Origin: Stenotrophomonas sp. ESTM1D_MKCIP4_1 | GTDB lineage: Bacteria; Pseudomonadota; Gammaproteobacteria; Xanthomonadales; Xanthomonadaceae | Reading direction: 5' to 3' | Length of the DNA: 64,000 nucleotides | Assembly: GCF_003086895.1 (NCBI RefSeq) | Contig: NZ_CP026004.1 | Location: forward strand, 2,888,731 to 2,952,730 | Shown: positions 35,742 to 47,916 of the stretch, piece after piece | How positions within the stretch are numbered: position 1 is the first letter of the stretch | Layout of the letters: every line of letters starts with the position of its first letter | The notes under the pieces: generated by a model | Databases searched by the model: none | What the model was told of the DNA's origin: nothing | The model's input: only the letters and a program-made list of their open reading frames with translations | Translations under genes and position numbers: made by a program

Positions 35742-37919
35742 TCAACGCAGGTAATGCATCAGCACGCCCAGCAGGGCAATCAGGCCGATGATCATTGCGA
35801 AGGCGTAGTGATAGAGGAAACCGGATTGGGTACGACGCAGCACGCCGGCTGCGACGTCCACAACACGTGCCGAGAGATTGACCACGCCGTCGACGATGTT
35901 GCTGTCGATCCAGCGCGACACCTTGCCGAGCTTGACGCCGCCACCGGCAAAGCCATCGATCCACAGCTTGTCGAAGCCGTACTTGTTTTCCAGCACCGAA
36001 ACCAGCGGGGCGAAGGTCTTGCGTGCCTTGCCCGACAGGTCCGGCTTCCACAGGTAGAACAACGCGGCCAGCAGGAAGCCCGCCAGGGTCAGCCAGAACG
36101 GCGGCAGCATCATGCCGTGCAGCGCGAATGCCACCGGACCATGGAACTCTTCGCCGAGGAAGCCCACGGTGTTCTTGGCCGGATCGTAGAAATCAACGAT
36201 GCCGGTGAAGAACGTGGTGGCCTGGCCCTTGATCGCCTCGTGGGCATGGTGGCCGGCCCAGTCGGTGCCGTGCAGCATCGGACCGATGCTGAAGAAGCCG
36301 ATGGCGATCGAGGGGATGGCCAGCAGGATCAGCGGCAGGGTCACCACCCACGGGGTTTCGTGCGGCTCATGCGGACCGTGGCCATGGCCGTGGTCGTCAT
36401 GGGCATCGCCGTGGTGGGCATCGGCATGATGCGCATCGGCGGCGTGGTGGTCGTCATGGCCGTGACCATGATCATCGTGGTTCGCGTCACGGAAGCGTTC
36501 CGGACCATGGAAGGTCATGAACAGCAGGCGGAAGCTGTAGAAGCTGGTGACCAGCACGCCACCCAGTACCGCCCAGTAGCCGTAGGTGGCCACCCAGGTG
36601 TGCTGCATGTGGGCGTGGATCTCGGCAGCCTCGATGATGGTGTCCTTCGAGTAGAAGCCGGAGAAGAACGGCGTACCGACCAGGGCCAGGGTACCGATCC
36701 ACATGGTGATGAAGGTGATCGGCATGTACTTGCGCAGGCCGCCCATCTTGCGCATGTCCTGCTCGTGGTGCATCGCGATGATGACCGAGCCGGCACCCAG
36801 GAACAGCAGCGCCTTGAAGAAGGCGTGGGTCATCAGGTGGAACACGGCCGCCGAATAGGCCGACACGCCCAGTGCCACGGTCATGTAGCCGAGCTGGGAC
36901 AGCGTCGAGTACGCGACCACGCGCTTGATGTCGTTCTGCACGATGCCGATCAGGCCGGTGAAGAACGCGGTGGTGGCACCGATGAACAGAATGAAGTTCA
37001 GCGCGGTCTGCGACAGCTCGAACAGCGGCGACATGCGGGTGACCATGAAGATACCCGCGGTCACCATGGTCGCGGCGTGGATCAGCGCCGAGATCGGGGT
37101 CGGGCCTTCCATCGAGTCCGGCAGCCACACGTGCAGCGGGACCTGGGCGGACTTGCCCATGGCGCCGATGAACAGGCTGATGCAGATGACGGTGGCGATC
37201 GACCATACGACCGGCTCGCTCAGCAGCTGCATGCCGAAGACGGTGCCGTCCCAGATCTGCATCTTGGCTTCAGGGCTGGCCAGTGCGCCGGCCTGCGAGA
37301 AGACCTGCGAGTAATCCAGGGTGCCGAACACCCACAGCACGCCAGCAATACCCAGCAGGAAGCCGAAGTCACCCACGCGGTTGACCAGGAACGCCTTCAT
37401 GTTGGCGAAGATGGCGGTCGGGCGCTTGAACCAGAAACCGATCAGCAGGTACGACACAAGGCCCACCGCTTCCCAGCCGAAGAACAGCTGCAGGAAGTTG
37501 TTGCTCATCACCAGGGTGAGCATCGAGAAGGTGAACAGCGAGATGTAGCTGAAGAAGCGCTGGTAGCCCGGATCTTCTTCCATGTAGCCGATGGTGTAGA
37601 TGTGGACCAGCAGCGACACGAAGGTCACCACCACCATCATCATCGCGGTCAGCTTGTCGACCATGAAGCCGACATGGGCCGAGTACTGGCCTACTTCAAA
37701 GAAGGTGTACAGGTTCTGGTTGAACGGCTGCGCACCGCCCCAGACCAGCTGGTACAGGGTGTACATCGACAGGGCGCAGCTGATGGCGACGCCGAGGATG
37801 GTGACGGTCTGGGCGCCGAAGCGCTTGACCTGGCGACCGAACAGGCCGGCGATGATGCTGCCGAACAGCGGTGCAAGCACCACTGCGATCAACAGACTCT
37901 TGGAGAGAGTGATTTCCAT
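35742..37919 (-). CDS. nuoL: NADH-quinone oxidoreductase subunit L with His-rich insertion
   Basis: 725 residues, longer than the E. coli protein (about 613). Core motifs: FFGWEAVGLVSYLLIGFW, GKSAQVPLHVWLPDSMEGPT and KRVVAYSTLSQLGYM. Distal proton pump with the lateral amphipathic helix near the C terminus. Residues 481-521 form an insertion with 16 His plus many Asp/Gly, following YSFRLLFMTFHGPERFRDAN; it may bind Zn, Ni or Cu or simply be a flexible loop. Fourth from last gene of the operon. Confidence 0.95.
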   Translation of the reverse strand: MEITLSKSLLIAVVLAPLFGSIIAGLFGRQVKRFGAQTVTILGVAISCALSMYTLYQLVWGGAQPFNQNLYTFFEVGQYSAHVGFMVDKLTAMMMVVVTFVSLLVHIYTIGYMEEDPGYQRFFSYISLFTFSMLTLVMSNNFLQLFFGWEAVGLVSYLLIGFWFKRPTAIFANMKAFLVNRVGDFGFLLGIAGVLWVFGTLDYSQVFSQAGALASPEAKMQIWDGTVFGMQLLSEPVVWSIATVICISLFIGAMGKSAQVPLHVWLPDSMEGPTPISALIHAATMVTAGIFMVTRMSPLFELSQTALNFILFIGATTAFFTGLIGIVQNDIKRVVAYSTLSQLGYMTVALGVSAYSAAVFHLMTHAFFKALLFLGAGSVIIAMHHEQDMRKMGGLRKYMPITFITMWIGTLALVGTPFFSGFYSKDTIIEAAEIHAHMQHTWVATYGYWAVLGGVLVTSFYSFRLLFMTFHGPERFRDANHDDHGHGHDDHHAADAHHADAHHGDAHDDHGHGHGPHEPHETPWVVTLPLILLAIPSIAIGFFSIGPMLHGTDWAGHHAHEAIKGQATTFFTGIVDFYDPAKNTVGFLGEEFHGPVAFALHGMMLPPFWLTLAGFLLAALFYLWKPDLSGKARKTFAPLVSVLENKYGFDKLWIDGFAGGGVKLGKVSRWIDSNIVDGVVNLSARVVDVAAGVLRRTQSGFLYHYAFAMIIGLIALLGVLMHYLR

Positions 37920-37926
37920 CTGTGGA

Positions 37927-38232
37927 TCAGCCCTTCAGCGAATCGACTTCGCCGACATTGATTGTGCGGCGGGTGCGGAACAGGGTCACCAGGATCGCCA
38001 GGCCAATGGCGGCCTCGGCAGCGGCGACGGTCAGGATGAAGAACACGAACAGCTGGCCTGACGGGTCGCCCAGCTGGCGCGAGAAGCCGACGAAGTTGAT
38101 GTTCACCGACAGCAGCATCAACTCGATGGACATCAGCAGGACGATGATGTTCTTGCGGTTGAGGAAGATACCGGCAAGGCTGATGCAGAACAGCACCGCG
38201 CCCAGCGCCAGGATGTGGCCGAGAGTGATCAT
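37927..38232 (-). CDS. nuoK: NADH-quinone oxidoreductase subunit K
   Basis: 101 residues, three helices, with the two conserved membrane Glu ([10 protein letters not shown] and [12 protein letters not shown]). Overlaps the nuoJ stop (ATGA). Part of the proton channel chain. Confidence 0.96.
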   Translation of the reverse strand: MITLGHILALGAVLFCISLAGIFLNRKNIIVLLMSIELMLLSVNINFVGFSRQLGDPSGQLFVFFILTVAAAEAAIGLAILVTLFRTRRTINVGEVDSLKG

Positions 38233-38888
38233 GCCTGGGTCTCCTCGTCGCCCGCGACCGGCTTGGTGTTGCTGTGGACCAGCGGCTGTTCGGCGTCCAT
38301 CTTGACCATGCGCAGGCGCTGGCCAGCCTTGACCATCGTCTGGTCGCCCGGGTTCTGGCTCTTCACGCCGGTACGGCGGCGCAGGGTCAGCATGACGGCG
38401 GCCACCACGGCCACGGTCAGGATGACGGCGGCGAACTCGAACGGCAGCAGGAATTCGGTGAACAGGCTGCGTGCCAGCCAGGTGATGTTGGACGTGTCCG
38501 CGGCCAGGGCCGCAGCGTTGTCCGTCGGGAAGGCGTTGACCGCCCTGCCCTTCACCCCGATCAGGATCAGCATCTGCACCAGCATGGCCACGGCCACGAT
38601 CAGGCCGACCGGCAGGTAGCGCACCCAGCCCTCACGCAGGTTCGTGGGATCGATGTCGAGCATCATCACCACGAACAGGAACAGCACCATCACCGCACCG
38701 ACGTAGACCAGCACCAGGGCGACACCGAGGAACTCGGCGCCGACCAGCAGCCACACGCAGGCGATGGAGAAGAAGGTCAGCACCAGGCAGAGCACGGCGT
38801 GAACCGGGTTGCGCACGCTGATCACCGCACCGGCCGAAACCGTTGCCGCGATGGCGAACACCCAGAAAGCGATATTTACCCAATCCAT
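38229..38888 (-). CDS. nuoJ: NADH-quinone oxidoreductase subunit J
   Basis: 219 residues with five helices: [40 protein letters not shown]. It has the conserved pi-bulge region [11 protein letters not shown] of complex I ND6-type subunits. Hydrophilic C-terminal tail. Confidence 0.95.
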   Translation of the reverse strand: MDWVNIAFWVFAIAATVSAGAVISVRNPVHAVLCLVLTFFSIACVWLLVGAEFLGVALVLVYVGAVMVLFLFVVMMLDIDPTNLREGWVRYLPVGLIVAVAMLVQMLILIGVKGRAVNAFPTDNAAALAADTSNITWLARSLFTEFLLPFEFAAVILTVAVVAAVMLTLRRRTGVKSQNPGDQTMVKAGQRLRMVKMDAEQPLVHSNTKPVAGDEETQA

Positions 38889-38897
38889 CTCTCGACC

Positions 38898-39386
38898 TCA
38901 GCGGTAAGCGGCATCGGCGGCACGACGCTCGGCGATCTCGTTTTCGAGACGATCGCCAAGGGCCAGCAGCTGCGGCTTGGTAACGATGTTTTCGCCACGG
39001 TTCTCGAAGTGGTACTCGAGGATGTGGGTTTCGACGATCGAGTCCACCGGGCAGCTTTCTTCGCAGAAGCCGCAGAAGATGCACTTGAACAGGTCGATGT
39101 CGTAGCGGGTGGTACGGCGGGTGCCGTCCTCGCGCTTGGCCGAGTCGATGGTGATGGCCAGGGCCGGGCACACCGCTTCGCACAGCTTGCAGGCGATGCA
39201 GCGCTCTTCGCCGTTGGGGTAACGGCGCAGGGCGTGCAGGCCACGGAAGCGCGGCGACTGCGGGAACTTCTCCATCGGGTACATCATCGTGTACTTCGGC
39301 TTGAAGCTGTACTTCAGCGTCAGCCAGAGACCGGCCAGCAGTTCGAGCAGCAGCAGGCTCTTGAAGTAATGGGTAATCCTGTTCAT
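38898..39386 (-). CDS. nuoI: NADH-quinone oxidoreductase subunit I
   Basis: 162 residues from ATG 39386 (GTG directly before it also possible). Two 4Fe-4S ferredoxin motifs, [12 protein letters not shown] and [12 protein letters not shown] (clusters N6a, N6b), carrying electrons toward quinone. Amphipathic N-terminal helix on the membrane. Confidence 0.97.
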   Translation of the reverse strand: MNRITHYFKSLLLLELLAGLWLTLKYSFKPKYTMMYPMEKFPQSPRFRGLHALRRYPNGEERCIACKLCEAVCPALAITIDSAKREDGTRRTTRYDIDLFKCIFCGFCEESCPVDSIVETHILEYHFENRGENIVTKPQLLALGDRLENEIAERRAADAAYR

Positions 39387-39389
39387 CAC

Positions 39390-40484
39390 TTAGACGCCCT
39401 TTTGAATCACGCCGAAGAACACCATGACGGCGGTAACCGCGATCCACAGAATGGCCAGCGGGATGAAGACCTTCCAGCCCAGGCGCATGATCTGGTCATA
39501 GCGGAAGCGCGGGAAGCTGGCACGGAACCAGATGTAGGCACTGGCGAAGAAGAACACCTTGACGAACAGCCACGGTGCACCGCCCTTCCAGATCCAGTCG
39601 ACCAGCGGCGAGATGTTGCCCAGGTCGACCCAGCCCTGGATGGGGCTCAGCCAGCCGCCGAGGAAGAAGATCGAGATCAGGAAGCTGATCAGGATCATGT
39701 TCGCGTATTCGGCCAGGAAGAACAGGGCGAAGGCACCGCCGGAGTATTCGACCATGTGGCCGGCAACGATTTCCGATTCGCCTTCCACCACGTCGAACGG
39801 CGCGCGGTTGGTTTCCGCCACGCCCGACACCCAGTAGATGACGAACAGCGGGAACAGCGGCAGCAGGAACCAGTCGAAGAAACCGGAGCTGCCGGCCTGC
39901 GCCATGACGATGCTGCTGAGGTTCAGGCTGCCCGAAGCGATCATCACGCCGACCAGGGCGAAGCCCATCGCGATTTCGTAGCTGATCATCTGCGCCGAGG
40001 CGCGCATGGCACCCAGGAACGCGTACTTCGAGTTGGATGCCCAGCCGGCCAGGATGATGCCGTAGATGCCCAGCGAGGTCATCGCCAGCAGGTACAGCAG
40101 GCCGGCGTTGGCGTTGGACAGCACGATCTGCGAGTCGAAGGGCACCACCGACCAGGCCGCGAAGGCCGGGGCCAGGGTGATCAGCGGCGCGAGCAGGAAG
40201 ATCGCCTTGTTGGCGCTGCTCGGCTGCAGGACTTCCTTGAACAGCAGCTTGAAGACGTCGGCGAAGGCCTGGAAGATGCCCATGCCCACGTACATCGGGC
40301 CGTGGCGGACGTGCATCCAGCCGATCAGCTTGCGTTCCCAGACCACGTAGAAGGCCACCGAGACGATCACCGGCACGGTGATCACCAGGATCTTCAGGAT
40401 GATCCAGATCAGCGCGCCGATATCACCGAGGCCAAGCAGCCACTGGTGCAGCGGGTCGACCGCGTTCAACAGCAATTCGTTCAT
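39390..40484 (-). CDS. nuoH: NADH-quinone oxidoreductase subunit H
   Basis: 364 residues, eight helices, quinone-chamber subunit: [20 protein letters not shown] (variant of the RxGPN..G motif), [24 protein letters not shown] segment ([20 protein letters not shown]) and [20 protein letters not shown]. Start overlaps nuoG stop. Confidence 0.96.
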   Translation of the reverse strand: MNELLLNAVDPLHQWLLGLGDIGALIWIILKILVITVPVIVSVAFYVVWERKLIGWMHVRHGPMYVGMGIFQAFADVFKLLFKEVLQPSSANKAIFLLAPLITLAPAFAAWSVVPFDSQIVLSNANAGLLYLLAMTSLGIYGIILAGWASNSKYAFLGAMRASAQMISYEIAMGFALVGVMIASGSLNLSSIVMAQAGSSGFFDWFLLPLFPLFVIYWVSGVAETNRAPFDVVEGESEIVAGHMVEYSGGAFALFFLAEYANMILISFLISIFFLGGWLSPIQGWVDLGNISPLVDWIWKGGAPWLFVKVFFFASAYIWFRASFPRFRYDQIMRLGWKVFIPLAILWIAVTAVMVFFGVIQKGV

Positions 40485-42715
40485 GCAGCCACCACCGATA
40501 CGCGAGCGGCACCCAGCGGCGCGGTCGCGCCGTGGCCCGATTCAATCCAGACCGAACCCGCAGCGACGCGGGCGTCGACCACCACCGGCAGGGTGGCCTT
40601 GCCGGCATCGGTGCCGACCTTGGCCATCTGCCCTTCCTGCAGCTGCAGGCGCGCGGCATCGTCAGCATTCAGCACGATGCGCGGGGCGTTGTTCAGCGGA
40701 TGCGACTGCAGCGCCGGTGCACGACGGACCACCGCATCGGTGCGGTAGATCGCAGCGGTCGAAGCCACTTCCAGGCCTTCGCCGGCAACGGCCGGCTGGG
40801 CCGATGCAGCCACGGCAACCGACACCGGGGCCAGGCTGGCACGCAGGCCGGCCAGGTCGGTGAACTCGAAACCGGCCAGGGCCATTTCGCCGCCCAGTGC
40901 GCGCAGCACGCGCCAGCCTTCACGGGCCTCGCCCGGCAGCTTGCCGCCGGCACGGGCCGACTGCTCGCGACCATCGAGGTTGGTCAGGGTGGCGTCGATT
41001 TCCGGCAGCGCGCCGATCGGCAGGATGACGTCGGCAACATCACGGGTGGAGACACAGGCGAACTGGCTGAAGGCCACCACCTTGGCACCGACCAGCGCCT
41101 TGCGCGCGGCCGGGGCATCGGCGAAGTCCAGGCCCGGTTCCAGGCCGTACACCACGTAGGCCTGGCGCGGCTGCGCCAGCATGGCGGCCACGTCCTTGCC
41201 GGCCGGCAGCACGCCGGCGCGGGTCAGGCCCACGGCATTGGCGCCCTGCGGGATGCGGCACAGCTTGGCACCGGTAGCAGCAGCGAAGTCACGCGCGGCA
41301 GCGCGGATCGCGGCGGCCTGCGGGTGATTCTCGGCGATGCCACCGACGATCAGCACGGTGTTGGTACCGCCCTGCACTGCCGAACGCAGTTCTTCGCTGG
41401 CCAGTGCGTCGACGAACTTCGACGGCGCCACGATCTGCTTGCCGGCGATGCTGAAAGCAAAGTCGAAGTCCACCGGGTTGACGACGTGGATCTTCGCACC
41501 CTTGGTGGTCTGCGCCTTGCGCAGGCGAGCGTGCAGCAGCGGCAGTTCGTGGCGGATGTTGCTGCCCAGAACGACGATGCGGTCGGCGCCTTCGATCTCG
41601 GCCAGCGGCAGGCCGAACACTTCGGCGGTGGCGGCGTCGGAGAAATCGCGGTTGTTGATGCGGTGGTCGATGTTGGTCGAACCCAGGCCCTTGGCCAGGC
41701 GGGCCAGCAGCGCGCCTTCCTCGTTGGAGGTGGACGGGTGCACCAGCACGCCCAGGTCATCACCCTGGTTCGCCTTGAGGATCTCGGCGGCTGCGGCCAG
41801 ACCTTCGGCCCAGCTCACTTCCTTCCACTCGCCGTTGACCTTGCGCAGCGGCTTGACCGCACGGTCTTCGCTGTACAGGCCCTGGTGCGAGTAGCGGTCA
41901 CGGTCGGACAGCCAGCATTCGTTCACGGCTTCGTTGTCACGCGGCACGGTGCGCAGCACTTCGCCGCGACGCACGTGCAGGAACAGGTTCGAGCCCATCG
42001 CGTCGTGGTAGCCCAGCGATTCGCGCGCGGTCAGTTCCCACGGACGGGCGCGGAACTGGAACACCTTGTTGGTCAGCGCGCCGACCGGGCAGACGTCGAC
42101 GACGTTGCCGGACAGTTCGGTGGTCAGCGGCTTGCCGTCGTAGGTACCGATCTGCAGGTTCTCGCCACGGTACATGCCACCCAGTTCATAGGTGCCAGCC
42201 ACGTCGGCGGTGAAGCGCACGCAGCGGGTGCACTGGATGCAGCGGGTCATCTCGGTGGCGACCAGCGGACCCATGTCCTCGTCCGGCACCACGCGCTTGC
42301 GCTCGTTGAAGCGGCTGACCGAACGGCCGTAGCCCAGCGAAACGTCCTGCAGTTCGCACTCGCCGCCCTGGTCGCAGATCGGGCAGTCCAGCGGGTGGTT
42401 GATGAGCAGGAACTCCATCACCGAACGCTGGAACTTGAGCGCCTTCTCACTGCGGGTGGCGACCTTCATGCCGTCCATCACCGGGGTGGCGCAGGCCGGC
42501 GCCGGCTTCGGCGACTTCTCCACGTCCACCAGGCACATGCGGCAGTTGGCGGCGATCGGCAGCTTCTCGTGGTAGCAGAAGCGCGGAATGGAGATGCCGG
42601 CCTTGTCGGCGGCCTGGATGATCATCGAGCCCTTGGGCACGACCAGCGACTTGCCATCGATCTCGATGGTGACGTGATCGGGTGGGACGCTCGGATTTAC
42701 GGGTTGCGCGCTCAT
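40481..42715 (-). CDS. nuoG: NADH-quinone oxidoreductase subunit G
   Basis: 744 residues. N-terminal 2Fe-2S ligands ([15 protein letters not shown]...CATP), then [18 protein letters not shown] and [10 protein letters not shown] for 4Fe-4S clusters, followed by a molybdopterin-oxidoreductase-like domain without cofactor motif. Peripheral arm. Overlaps nuoF stop by 4 nt. Confidence 0.96.
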   Translation of the reverse strand: MSAQPVNPSVPPDHVTIEIDGKSLVVPKGSMIIQAADKAGISIPRFCYHEKLPIAANCRMCLVDVEKSPKPAPACATPVMDGMKVATRSEKALKFQRSVMEFLLINHPLDCPICDQGGECELQDVSLGYGRSVSRFNERKRVVPDEDMGPLVATEMTRCIQCTRCVRFTADVAGTYELGGMYRGENLQIGTYDGKPLTTELSGNVVDVCPVGALTNKVFQFRARPWELTARESLGYHDAMGSNLFLHVRRGEVLRTVPRDNEAVNECWLSDRDRYSHQGLYSEDRAVKPLRKVNGEWKEVSWAEGLAAAAEILKANQGDDLGVLVHPSTSNEEGALLARLAKGLGSTNIDHRINNRDFSDAATAEVFGLPLAEIEGADRIVVLGSNIRHELPLLHARLRKAQTTKGAKIHVVNPVDFDFAFSIAGKQIVAPSKFVDALASEELRSAVQGGTNTVLIVGGIAENHPQAAAIRAAARDFAAATGAKLCRIPQGANAVGLTRAGVLPAGKDVAAMLAQPRQAYVVYGLEPGLDFADAPAARKALVGAKVVAFSQFACVSTRDVADVILPIGALPEIDATLTNLDGREQSARAGGKLPGEAREGWRVLRALGGEMALAGFEFTDLAGLRASLAPVSVAVAASAQPAVAGEGLEVASTAAIYRTDAVVRRAPALQSHPLNNAPRIVLNADDAARLQLQEGQMAKVGTDAGKATLPVVVDARVAAGSVWIESGHGATAPLGAARVSVVAA

Positions 42716-44052
42716 GCGGCGGCTGCCTCCACCTTCTTGCCGTCAACCATCGAATGACCGTTGACGATGTAGTACTCGAACTCGTCCCAGAACTGGCGCA
42801 GGAAGCCCTGGATGGGCCATGCAGCCGCTTCGCCGAACGCACAGATGGTGTGGCCTTCGATCTGGCCGGCCACCGCCTTCAGCTGGTGCAGGTCTTCCAT
42901 CGTGGCCTTGCCGGCGACGATGCGCTCCAGCACGCGGTGCATCCAGCCGGTACCTTCACGGCACGGGGTGCACTGGCCGCAGGATTCCTTGTGGAAGAAC
43001 TGGCTGATGCGGCAGGCGAACTTGACGCAGCAGACGCTGTCATCGAGCACCACGACGGCACCCGAACCCAGGCCGGAGCCCAGCGCGCGGATGGTGTCGT
43101 AGTCCATCGGCAGGCCCTTCAGCTCGGCCGCGGTCAGCACCGGCATGGACACGCCGCCCGGAATCGCGCCCTTCAGGGTGCGGCCCGGACGCAGGCCACC
43201 GGCCATTTCCAGCAGGTCGTCGAAGGTGGTGCCCAGCGGCACTTCAAAGTTGCCGCCGTTCTGCACGCAGCCGGAGACCGAGAAGCACTTCGGGCCGCCG
43301 TTGGCGGTCAGGCTCAGGCCCTTGAACCACTCCGGACCGTTGCGGATGATCGCCGGCACCGAACCGTAGGTTTCGGTGTTGTTGATCGTCGACGGCTTGC
43401 CGTACAGGCCGAAGTTCGCCGGGAACGGCGGCTTGTAGCGCGGCTGGCCCTTCTTGCCTTCCAGCGATTCCATCAGCGCGGTTTCTTCACCGCAGATGTA
43501 GGCGCCGGCGCCCAGGGCACCGTAGATGTCGATGTCCACGCCCGAGCCCATCACGTTCTTGCCCAGCCAGCCGTTGGCATAGGCATCGGCCAGGGCCTGC
43601 TCGAAGTGCTCGAACGGCTCGTGGTGGAACTCACCGCGCAGGTAGTTGTAGCCCACGGTCGAGCCGGTGGCGTAGCAGGCGATCGCCATGCCTTCCACGA
43701 CCGAATGCGGGTTGTAGCGCAGGATGTCGCGGTCCTTGCAGGTGCCCGGCTCGGATTCGTCCGAATTGCAGAGGATGTACTTCTGCATGTTGCCCTTGGG
43801 CATGAAGGACCACTTCAGGCCGGTCGGGAAGCCAGCGCCACCGCGGCCACGCAGGCCGGACGCCTTGACCATCTCGATGACCTGCTCCGGCGGGATCTTC
43901 TCTTCGAGGATCCTGCGCAGGGCGGCGTAGCCACCGGTCTTCAGGTAGCTTTCGTACGACCACGGGGTGTCGTAATGCAGGGTGGTGTAGACCACCTGGT
44001 GCGGCAGCGGCGCGGGGCCGACCGGACCCTTGGATTCGTGGTGATGTGCCAT
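42712..44052 (-). CDS. nuoF: NADH-quinone oxidoreductase subunit F
   Basis: 446 residues. FMN/NADH-binding region [20 protein letters not shown], second Gly-rich stretch [20 protein letters not shown], and the N3 4Fe-4S ligands [12 protein letters not shown]. Entry point for NADH electrons. 4 nt after nuoE. Confidence 0.97.
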   Translation of the reverse strand: MAHHHESKGPVGPAPLPHQVVYTTLHYDTPWSYESYLKTGGYAALRRILEEKIPPEQVIEMVKASGLRGRGGAGFPTGLKWSFMPKGNMQKYILCNSDESEPGTCKDRDILRYNPHSVVEGMAIACYATGSTVGYNYLRGEFHHEPFEHFEQALADAYANGWLGKNVMGSGVDIDIYGALGAGAYICGEETALMESLEGKKGQPRYKPPFPANFGLYGKPSTINNTETYGSVPAIIRNGPEWFKGLSLTANGGPKCFSVSGCVQNGGNFEVPLGTTFDDLLEMAGGLRPGRTLKGAIPGGVSMPVLTAAELKGLPMDYDTIRALGSGLGSGAVVVLDDSVCCVKFACRISQFFHKESCGQCTPCREGTGWMHRVLERIVAGKATMEDLHQLKAVAGQIEGHTICAFGEAAAWPIQGFLRQFWDEFEYYIVNGHSMVDGKKVEAAAA

Positions 44053-44056
44053 GCCC

Positions 44057-44584
44057 TTACTCCAGCCCGTCCAGCAGCTCGTCGACCTTTTCCAGGGTCA
44101 GACGCTCATGGTAGTGACCGTTGATGACCATCATCGGTGCGCCACCGCAGCCCGCCAGGCACTCTTCCTCGCGCTTGAGGTAGACGCGGCCGTCCGGGGT
44201 GGACTGGCCGTGCTTGATGCCCAGCTTCTTCTCGCAATGGCGCACGATGTCCTCGGCGCCATTGAGCCAGCAGCTGATGTTGGTGCAGATGGCCACGTTG
44301 TTGCGGCCCACCTTCTCGGTCTCGAACATCGAGTAGAAGCTGGCGACCTCGTAGGCCCACACCGGCGGCAGGTCCAGGTACTTGGCCACGCCGGCGATCA
44401 GCTCGTCGGTCAGCCAGCCCTCGTTCTGCTCCTGGGCCGCATGCAGGCCCTGCAGCACGGCAGAGCGCTTGCGGTCCGGCGGGAACTTGGACAGCCAGTG
44501 ATCGATGTGAGCGCGCGTCTTGTCGCTCAGCACCACCATCGGGTCGACGTCGCGCGCCGCCTCGAAATTACCTGTCGCCTTCAT
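44057..44584 (-). CDS. nuoE: NADH-quinone oxidoreductase subunit E
   Basis: 175 residues, thioredoxin-like fold with 2Fe-2S cluster N1a ligands CTNISC and CLAGC. Its residues [15 protein letters not shown] precede the first pair. Binds NuoF. Confidence 0.96.
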   Translation of the reverse strand: MKATGNFEAARDVDPMVVLSDKTRAHIDHWLSKFPPDRKRSAVLQGLHAAQEQNEGWLTDELIAGVAKYLDLPPVWAYEVASFYSMFETEKVGRNNVAICTNISCWLNGAEDIVRHCEKKLGIKHGQSTPDGRVYLKREEECLAGCGGAPMMVINGHYHERLTLEKVDELLDGLE

Positions 44585-44681
44585 CGGCCGACCTCAGCGA
44601 AATGCATAACGTGAAATTGCAGAAACTGCGGCGCCGGCTTGCGCCGGCTGCCTGCAGCGGGCGTTGGCTTAGCGGACGGCA

Positions 44682-45989
44682 TTACCGGTCAACCTCGCCG
44701 AACACCAGATCGTAGGTACCGATCATCGCCACCACGTCGGCCAGCATGTGGCCGCGGACGATCGAATCGATCGACGAAAGGTGGGCGAAACCCGGTGCGC
44801 GCAGATGCACGCGGAAGGGCTTGTTGGCGCCGTCGGAGACCAGGTAGCAGCCGAACTCACCCTTCGGCGCTTCCACGGCCGAATAGGTTTCGCCAGCCGG
44901 CACGCAATAGCCTTCGCTGAACAGTTTGAAGTGGTGGATCAGCGCTTCCATGTCGTCCTTCATGTCCTCACGCCGGGGCGGAGCGACCTTGAAGTTCTTC
45001 ACCATCACCGGGCCCGGGTTGGCCTTCAGCCACGCCACGCACTGCTTGATGATGCGGTTGGATTCGCGCATTTCGGCAACGCGGACCAGGTAGCGGTCGT
45101 AGCAGTCGCCTTCCTTGCCCAGCGGGATGTCGAAATCGACGGCGTCGTACTTGGCGTACGGACGCTTCTTGCGCAGGTCCCAGGCAATGCCCGAGCCGCG
45201 CAGCATCACGCCGGTCATGCCCCACTGGTGGGCCAGTTCCGGGCTGACCACGCCGATGCCGACCGTACGCTGCTTCCAGATACGGTTGTCGGTCAGCAGG
45301 GTTTCGTATTCGTCGACGCGACCCGGGAATTCGTTGGTGAAGTTTTCCAGGAAGTCCAGCAGCGAGCCTTCACGCGAAGCATTCAGCTGCTTCAGCGCCT
45401 TGCCCTTGTGCCAGCGCGATTCCTTGTACTTCGGCATGTGGTCCGGCAGGTCGCGGTAGACACCGCCCGGACGGTAGTACGCTGCGTGCATGCGCGCGCC
45501 GGAGACGGCTTCGTAGCAGTCCATCAGCTCTTCGCGCTCGCGGAAGGCGTACAGCATCACCGCCATCGCACCCAGGTCGAGTGCGTTGGAACCCAGCCAC
45601 ATCAGGTGGTTCAGGATGCGGGTGATTTCGTCGTACATCGTGCGGATGTACTGGGCACGTTCCGGCGCTTCGATGCCCATCAGGGTCTCGATCGCGCGCA
45701 CGTAGGCGTGCTCGTTGCACATCATGGACACGTAGTCCAGGCGATCCATGTAGCCGATCGACTGGTTGAACGGCTTGGACTCGGCCAGCTTTTCGGTACC
45801 ACGGTGCAGCAGGCCCACGTGGGGGTCGGCGCGCATGATGGTTTCGCCGTCCATTTCCAGGATCAGGCGCAGCACACCGTGCGCGGCCGGATGCTGCGGG
45901 CCGAAGTTCATGGTGTAGTTGCGGATTTCCTGGCGCAGCTCGGCCGGGTTGCTCGCAAATGCCTGGTGGGCTTGATGGAACTCACTCAC
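44682..45989 (-). CDS. nuoD: NADH-quinone oxidoreductase subunit D
   Basis: 435 residues, 49-kDa-type subunit: [20 protein letters not shown] with the quinone-site His, [15 protein letters not shown], and [20 protein letters not shown]. Separate from nuoC, as in most non-enteric bacteria. A 97-nt gap to nuoE contains an inverted GCCGGC element but no clear terminator. Confidence 0.97.
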   Translation of the reverse strand: MSEFHQAHQAFASNPAELRQEIRNYTMNFGPQHPAAHGVLRLILEMDGETIMRADPHVGLLHRGTEKLAESKPFNQSIGYMDRLDYVSMMCNEHAYVRAIETLMGIEAPERAQYIRTMYDEITRILNHLMWLGSNALDLGAMAVMLYAFREREELMDCYEAVSGARMHAAYYRPGGVYRDLPDHMPKYKESRWHKGKALKQLNASREGSLLDFLENFTNEFPGRVDEYETLLTDNRIWKQRTVGIGVVSPELAHQWGMTGVMLRGSGIAWDLRKKRPYAKYDAVDFDIPLGKEGDCYDRYLVRVAEMRESNRIIKQCVAWLKANPGPVMVKNFKVAPPRREDMKDDMEALIHHFKLFSEGYCVPAGETYSAVEAPKGEFGCYLVSDGANKPFRVHLRAPGFAHLSSIDSIVRGHMLADVVAMIGTYDLVFGEVDR

Positions 45990-46735
45990 TTCACTGCCTC
46001 CTGCGCGCGCTCACCCTCTGCGGTCTGCAGACGGGCGTCGTCGCGGATCACGCGCGGCACGCCGACACGCGGCTCCACCGAGGTGACCGGTTCGTAGACC
46101 ACGCGCTTCTTTTCTTCGTCGTAGCGGACTTCGACGTTGCCGATGAGCGGGAAATCCTTGCGGAACGGATGGCCGACGAAACCATAGTCGGTCAGGATCC
46201 GGCGCAGGTCCGGGTGACCTTCAAAGATCACGCCGTACAGGTCGAACGCTTCGCGCTCGAACCAGTTCAGGCCCGGCCAGATGCCGGTCAGCGAGGACAC
46301 CACCGGCAGTGCTTCGTCAGGGGCGAAGCAGCGCAGGTGCAACATCAGGTTGTGCTGGTAGGAGCGCAGCTGGGCGACCACGGCGAAACGCTGGGTCGGC
46401 ATGTGCTGAGGGCTCGCGCCGTCGGCACCGTTCTCCTCGCTGGGGAACTCACCCCACGCGAAGCGGCCCTGGGCCTTGCCCTCGACGCCACGACTGAAAC
46501 CCTGCGAAGACACGTCAGCGGTGTCCCATTCGTCAGAGCCATAACCGAGGTAGTCGACGCCGCAGAGATCCACGGCCTGCTCGAAACCAAACTCGTCACG
46601 CAGCGCCAGCGCGGTGGCATGCCACTCGGCGGCAGGCACCTCCAGCGTCACTTCGCCGCGGGGTTCGACCACGATGACCTTCGCACCAGCGAAACGTGCG
46701 GAGAGTCGGTCGATGAAGGATGCTTGCTCTGCCAT
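45986..46735 (-). CDS. nuoC: NADH-quinone oxidoreductase subunit C
   Basis: 249 residues, 30-kDa subunit with the signature [20 protein letters not shown] (ERE in [12 protein letters not shown]) and [10 protein letters not shown]. Contains a charged insertion with [20 protein letters not shown]. Overlaps nuoD by 4 nt. Confidence 0.96.
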   Translation of the reverse strand: MAEQASFIDRLSARFAGAKVIVVEPRGEVTLEVPAAEWHATALALRDEFGFEQAVDLCGVDYLGYGSDEWDTADVSSQGFSRGVEGKAQGRFAWGEFPSEENGADGASPQHMPTQRFAVVAQLRSYQHNLMLHLRCFAPDEALPVVSSLTGIWPGLNWFEREAFDLYGVIFEGHPDLRRILTDYGFVGHPFRKDFPLIGNVEVRYDEEKKRVVYEPVTSVEPRVGVPRVIRDDARLQTAEGERAQEAVK

Positions 46736-46768
46736 GGGGGCTTGGCGCGCTCTTGTAGTGTGGAAGGG

Positions 46769-47323
46769 TCAGCGGGCGATGGTCTGTGTACGCCAGATCT
46801 TCTTCTGCAGCTGCAGGATCCCGTACACCAGCGCCTCGGCGGTCGGCGGGCAGCCCGGGACGTAGACGTCCACCGGCACCACGCGATCACAGCCGCGCAC
46901 GACAGAATAGGAGTAATGGTAGTAGCCGCCGCCGTTGGCGCAGCTGCCCATCGAGATGACCCACTTCGGATCCGGCATCTGGTCGTAGACCTTGCGCAGC
47001 GCCGGGGCCATCTTGTTGACCAGGGTACCGGCCACGATCATCACGTCGGACTGACGCGGCGACGGGCGGAACACCACGCCGTAGCGGTCAAGGTCCAGGC
47101 GCGCGGCGCCGGCATGCATCATCTCGACCGCGCAGCAGGCCAGACCGAAGGTCATCGGCCACATGGAGCCGGTGCGCGCCCAGTTCAGCAGTGCGTCGAC
47201 GCTGGTGGTGACAAAGCCCTTTTCCAGCAGCGGATTGTCGCCTTCCGGCCGCAGGATGTCATCAACCCGCCCTTCCGGGACCGGGTTGTTCATGAGGCCA
47301 TCGAGAGTCTGAATCACTCCCAT
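46769..47323 (-). CDS. nuoB: NADH-quinone oxidoreductase subunit B
   Basis: 184 residues from [21 protein letters not shown]2 cluster ligands: [10 protein letters not shown] (tandem Cys), [10 protein letters not shown] and [11 protein letters not shown]. Terminal Fe-S cluster that reduces quinone. Start lies 10 nt inside the end of nuoA. Confidence 0.97.
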   Translation of the reverse strand: MGVIQTLDGLMNNPVPEGRVDDILRPEGDNPLLEKGFVTTSVDALLNWARTGSMWPMTFGLACCAVEMMHAGAARLDLDRYGVVFRPSPRQSDVMIVAGTLVNKMAPALRKVYDQMPDPKWVISMGSCANGGGYYHYSYSVVRGCDRVVPVDVYVPGCPPTAEALVYGILQLQKKIWRTQTIAR

Positions 47324-47670
47324 TCCAGCGCTCCCTTCTTCCAGACGTAAATGAAACCGAGGAACAGCATGCCGACGAACAGGCCCATGGTGACGAGCGA
47401 ACGGGCGCCCAGCTCCATGAAGACCTGGGTCCACGGCACGATGAAGATGATTTCCAGGTCGAAGACGATGAACTGGATCGCGATCAGGTAGTAGCGCACA
47501 TCGAACTTCATGCGCGCGTCTTCAAAGGCCTCGAAGCCGCACTCGTACGGCGAGAGCTTTTCCAGATCGGGGCGGCGGGGACCGAGGAATCGACCGATCA
47601 GCATCAGCGTGATGCCGATACCGGTCGCGACGATCAGAAACAGCAGAGACGGCAAATATTCGGCCAGCAC
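47314..47670 (-). CDS. nuoA: NADH-quinone oxidoreductase subunit A
   Basis: 118 residues from GTG 47670 (AAGAGAGAA upstream). Three helices; conserved loop [20 protein letters not shown] and [17 protein letters not shown]. First gene of the operon; the promoter should lie in 47671-47780, where I see no clear consensus. Confidence 0.95.
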   Translation of the reverse strand: MLAEYLPSLLFLIVATGIGITLMLIGRFLGPRRPDLEKLSPYECGFEAFEDARMKFDVRYYLIAIQFIVFDLEIIFIVPWTQVFMELGARSLVTMGLFVGMLFLGFIYVWKKGALEWE

Positions 47671-47780
47671 AGCGATTCTCTCTTGCCTCTGCCGCCGCGC
47701 CTGCAGGCGCTTTGGCATGGGGGAGTGGACGGGAAACAGCCGGCGCATTGCGCGCCAGCAGAACCCGCTTTACTTACAAA

Positions 47781-47866
47781 TGGTGCCCAAGAGGGGACTC
47801 GAACCCCTACGACCTAAGTCGCTACCACCTCAAGGTAGTGCGTCTACCAATTCCGCCACCTGGGCA
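47781..47866 (-). tRNA. tRNA-Leu (anticodon GAG)
   Basis: 86-nt class II tRNA with encoded CCA. Acceptor TGCCCAG.., D-loop GGTAGACGC, anticodon arm CTACC-TTGAGGT-GGTAG (anticodon GAG), long variable arm, T-arm GGGGTTCGAGTCCCC. Reads CUC/CUU. Lies between secG and nuoA, 50 nt after the secG stop. Confidence 0.96.
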
Positions 47867-47916
47867 AACGATCACATCAGTCAGATAACCCGATGCGCCG
47901 CATATTGTAACCGTCT

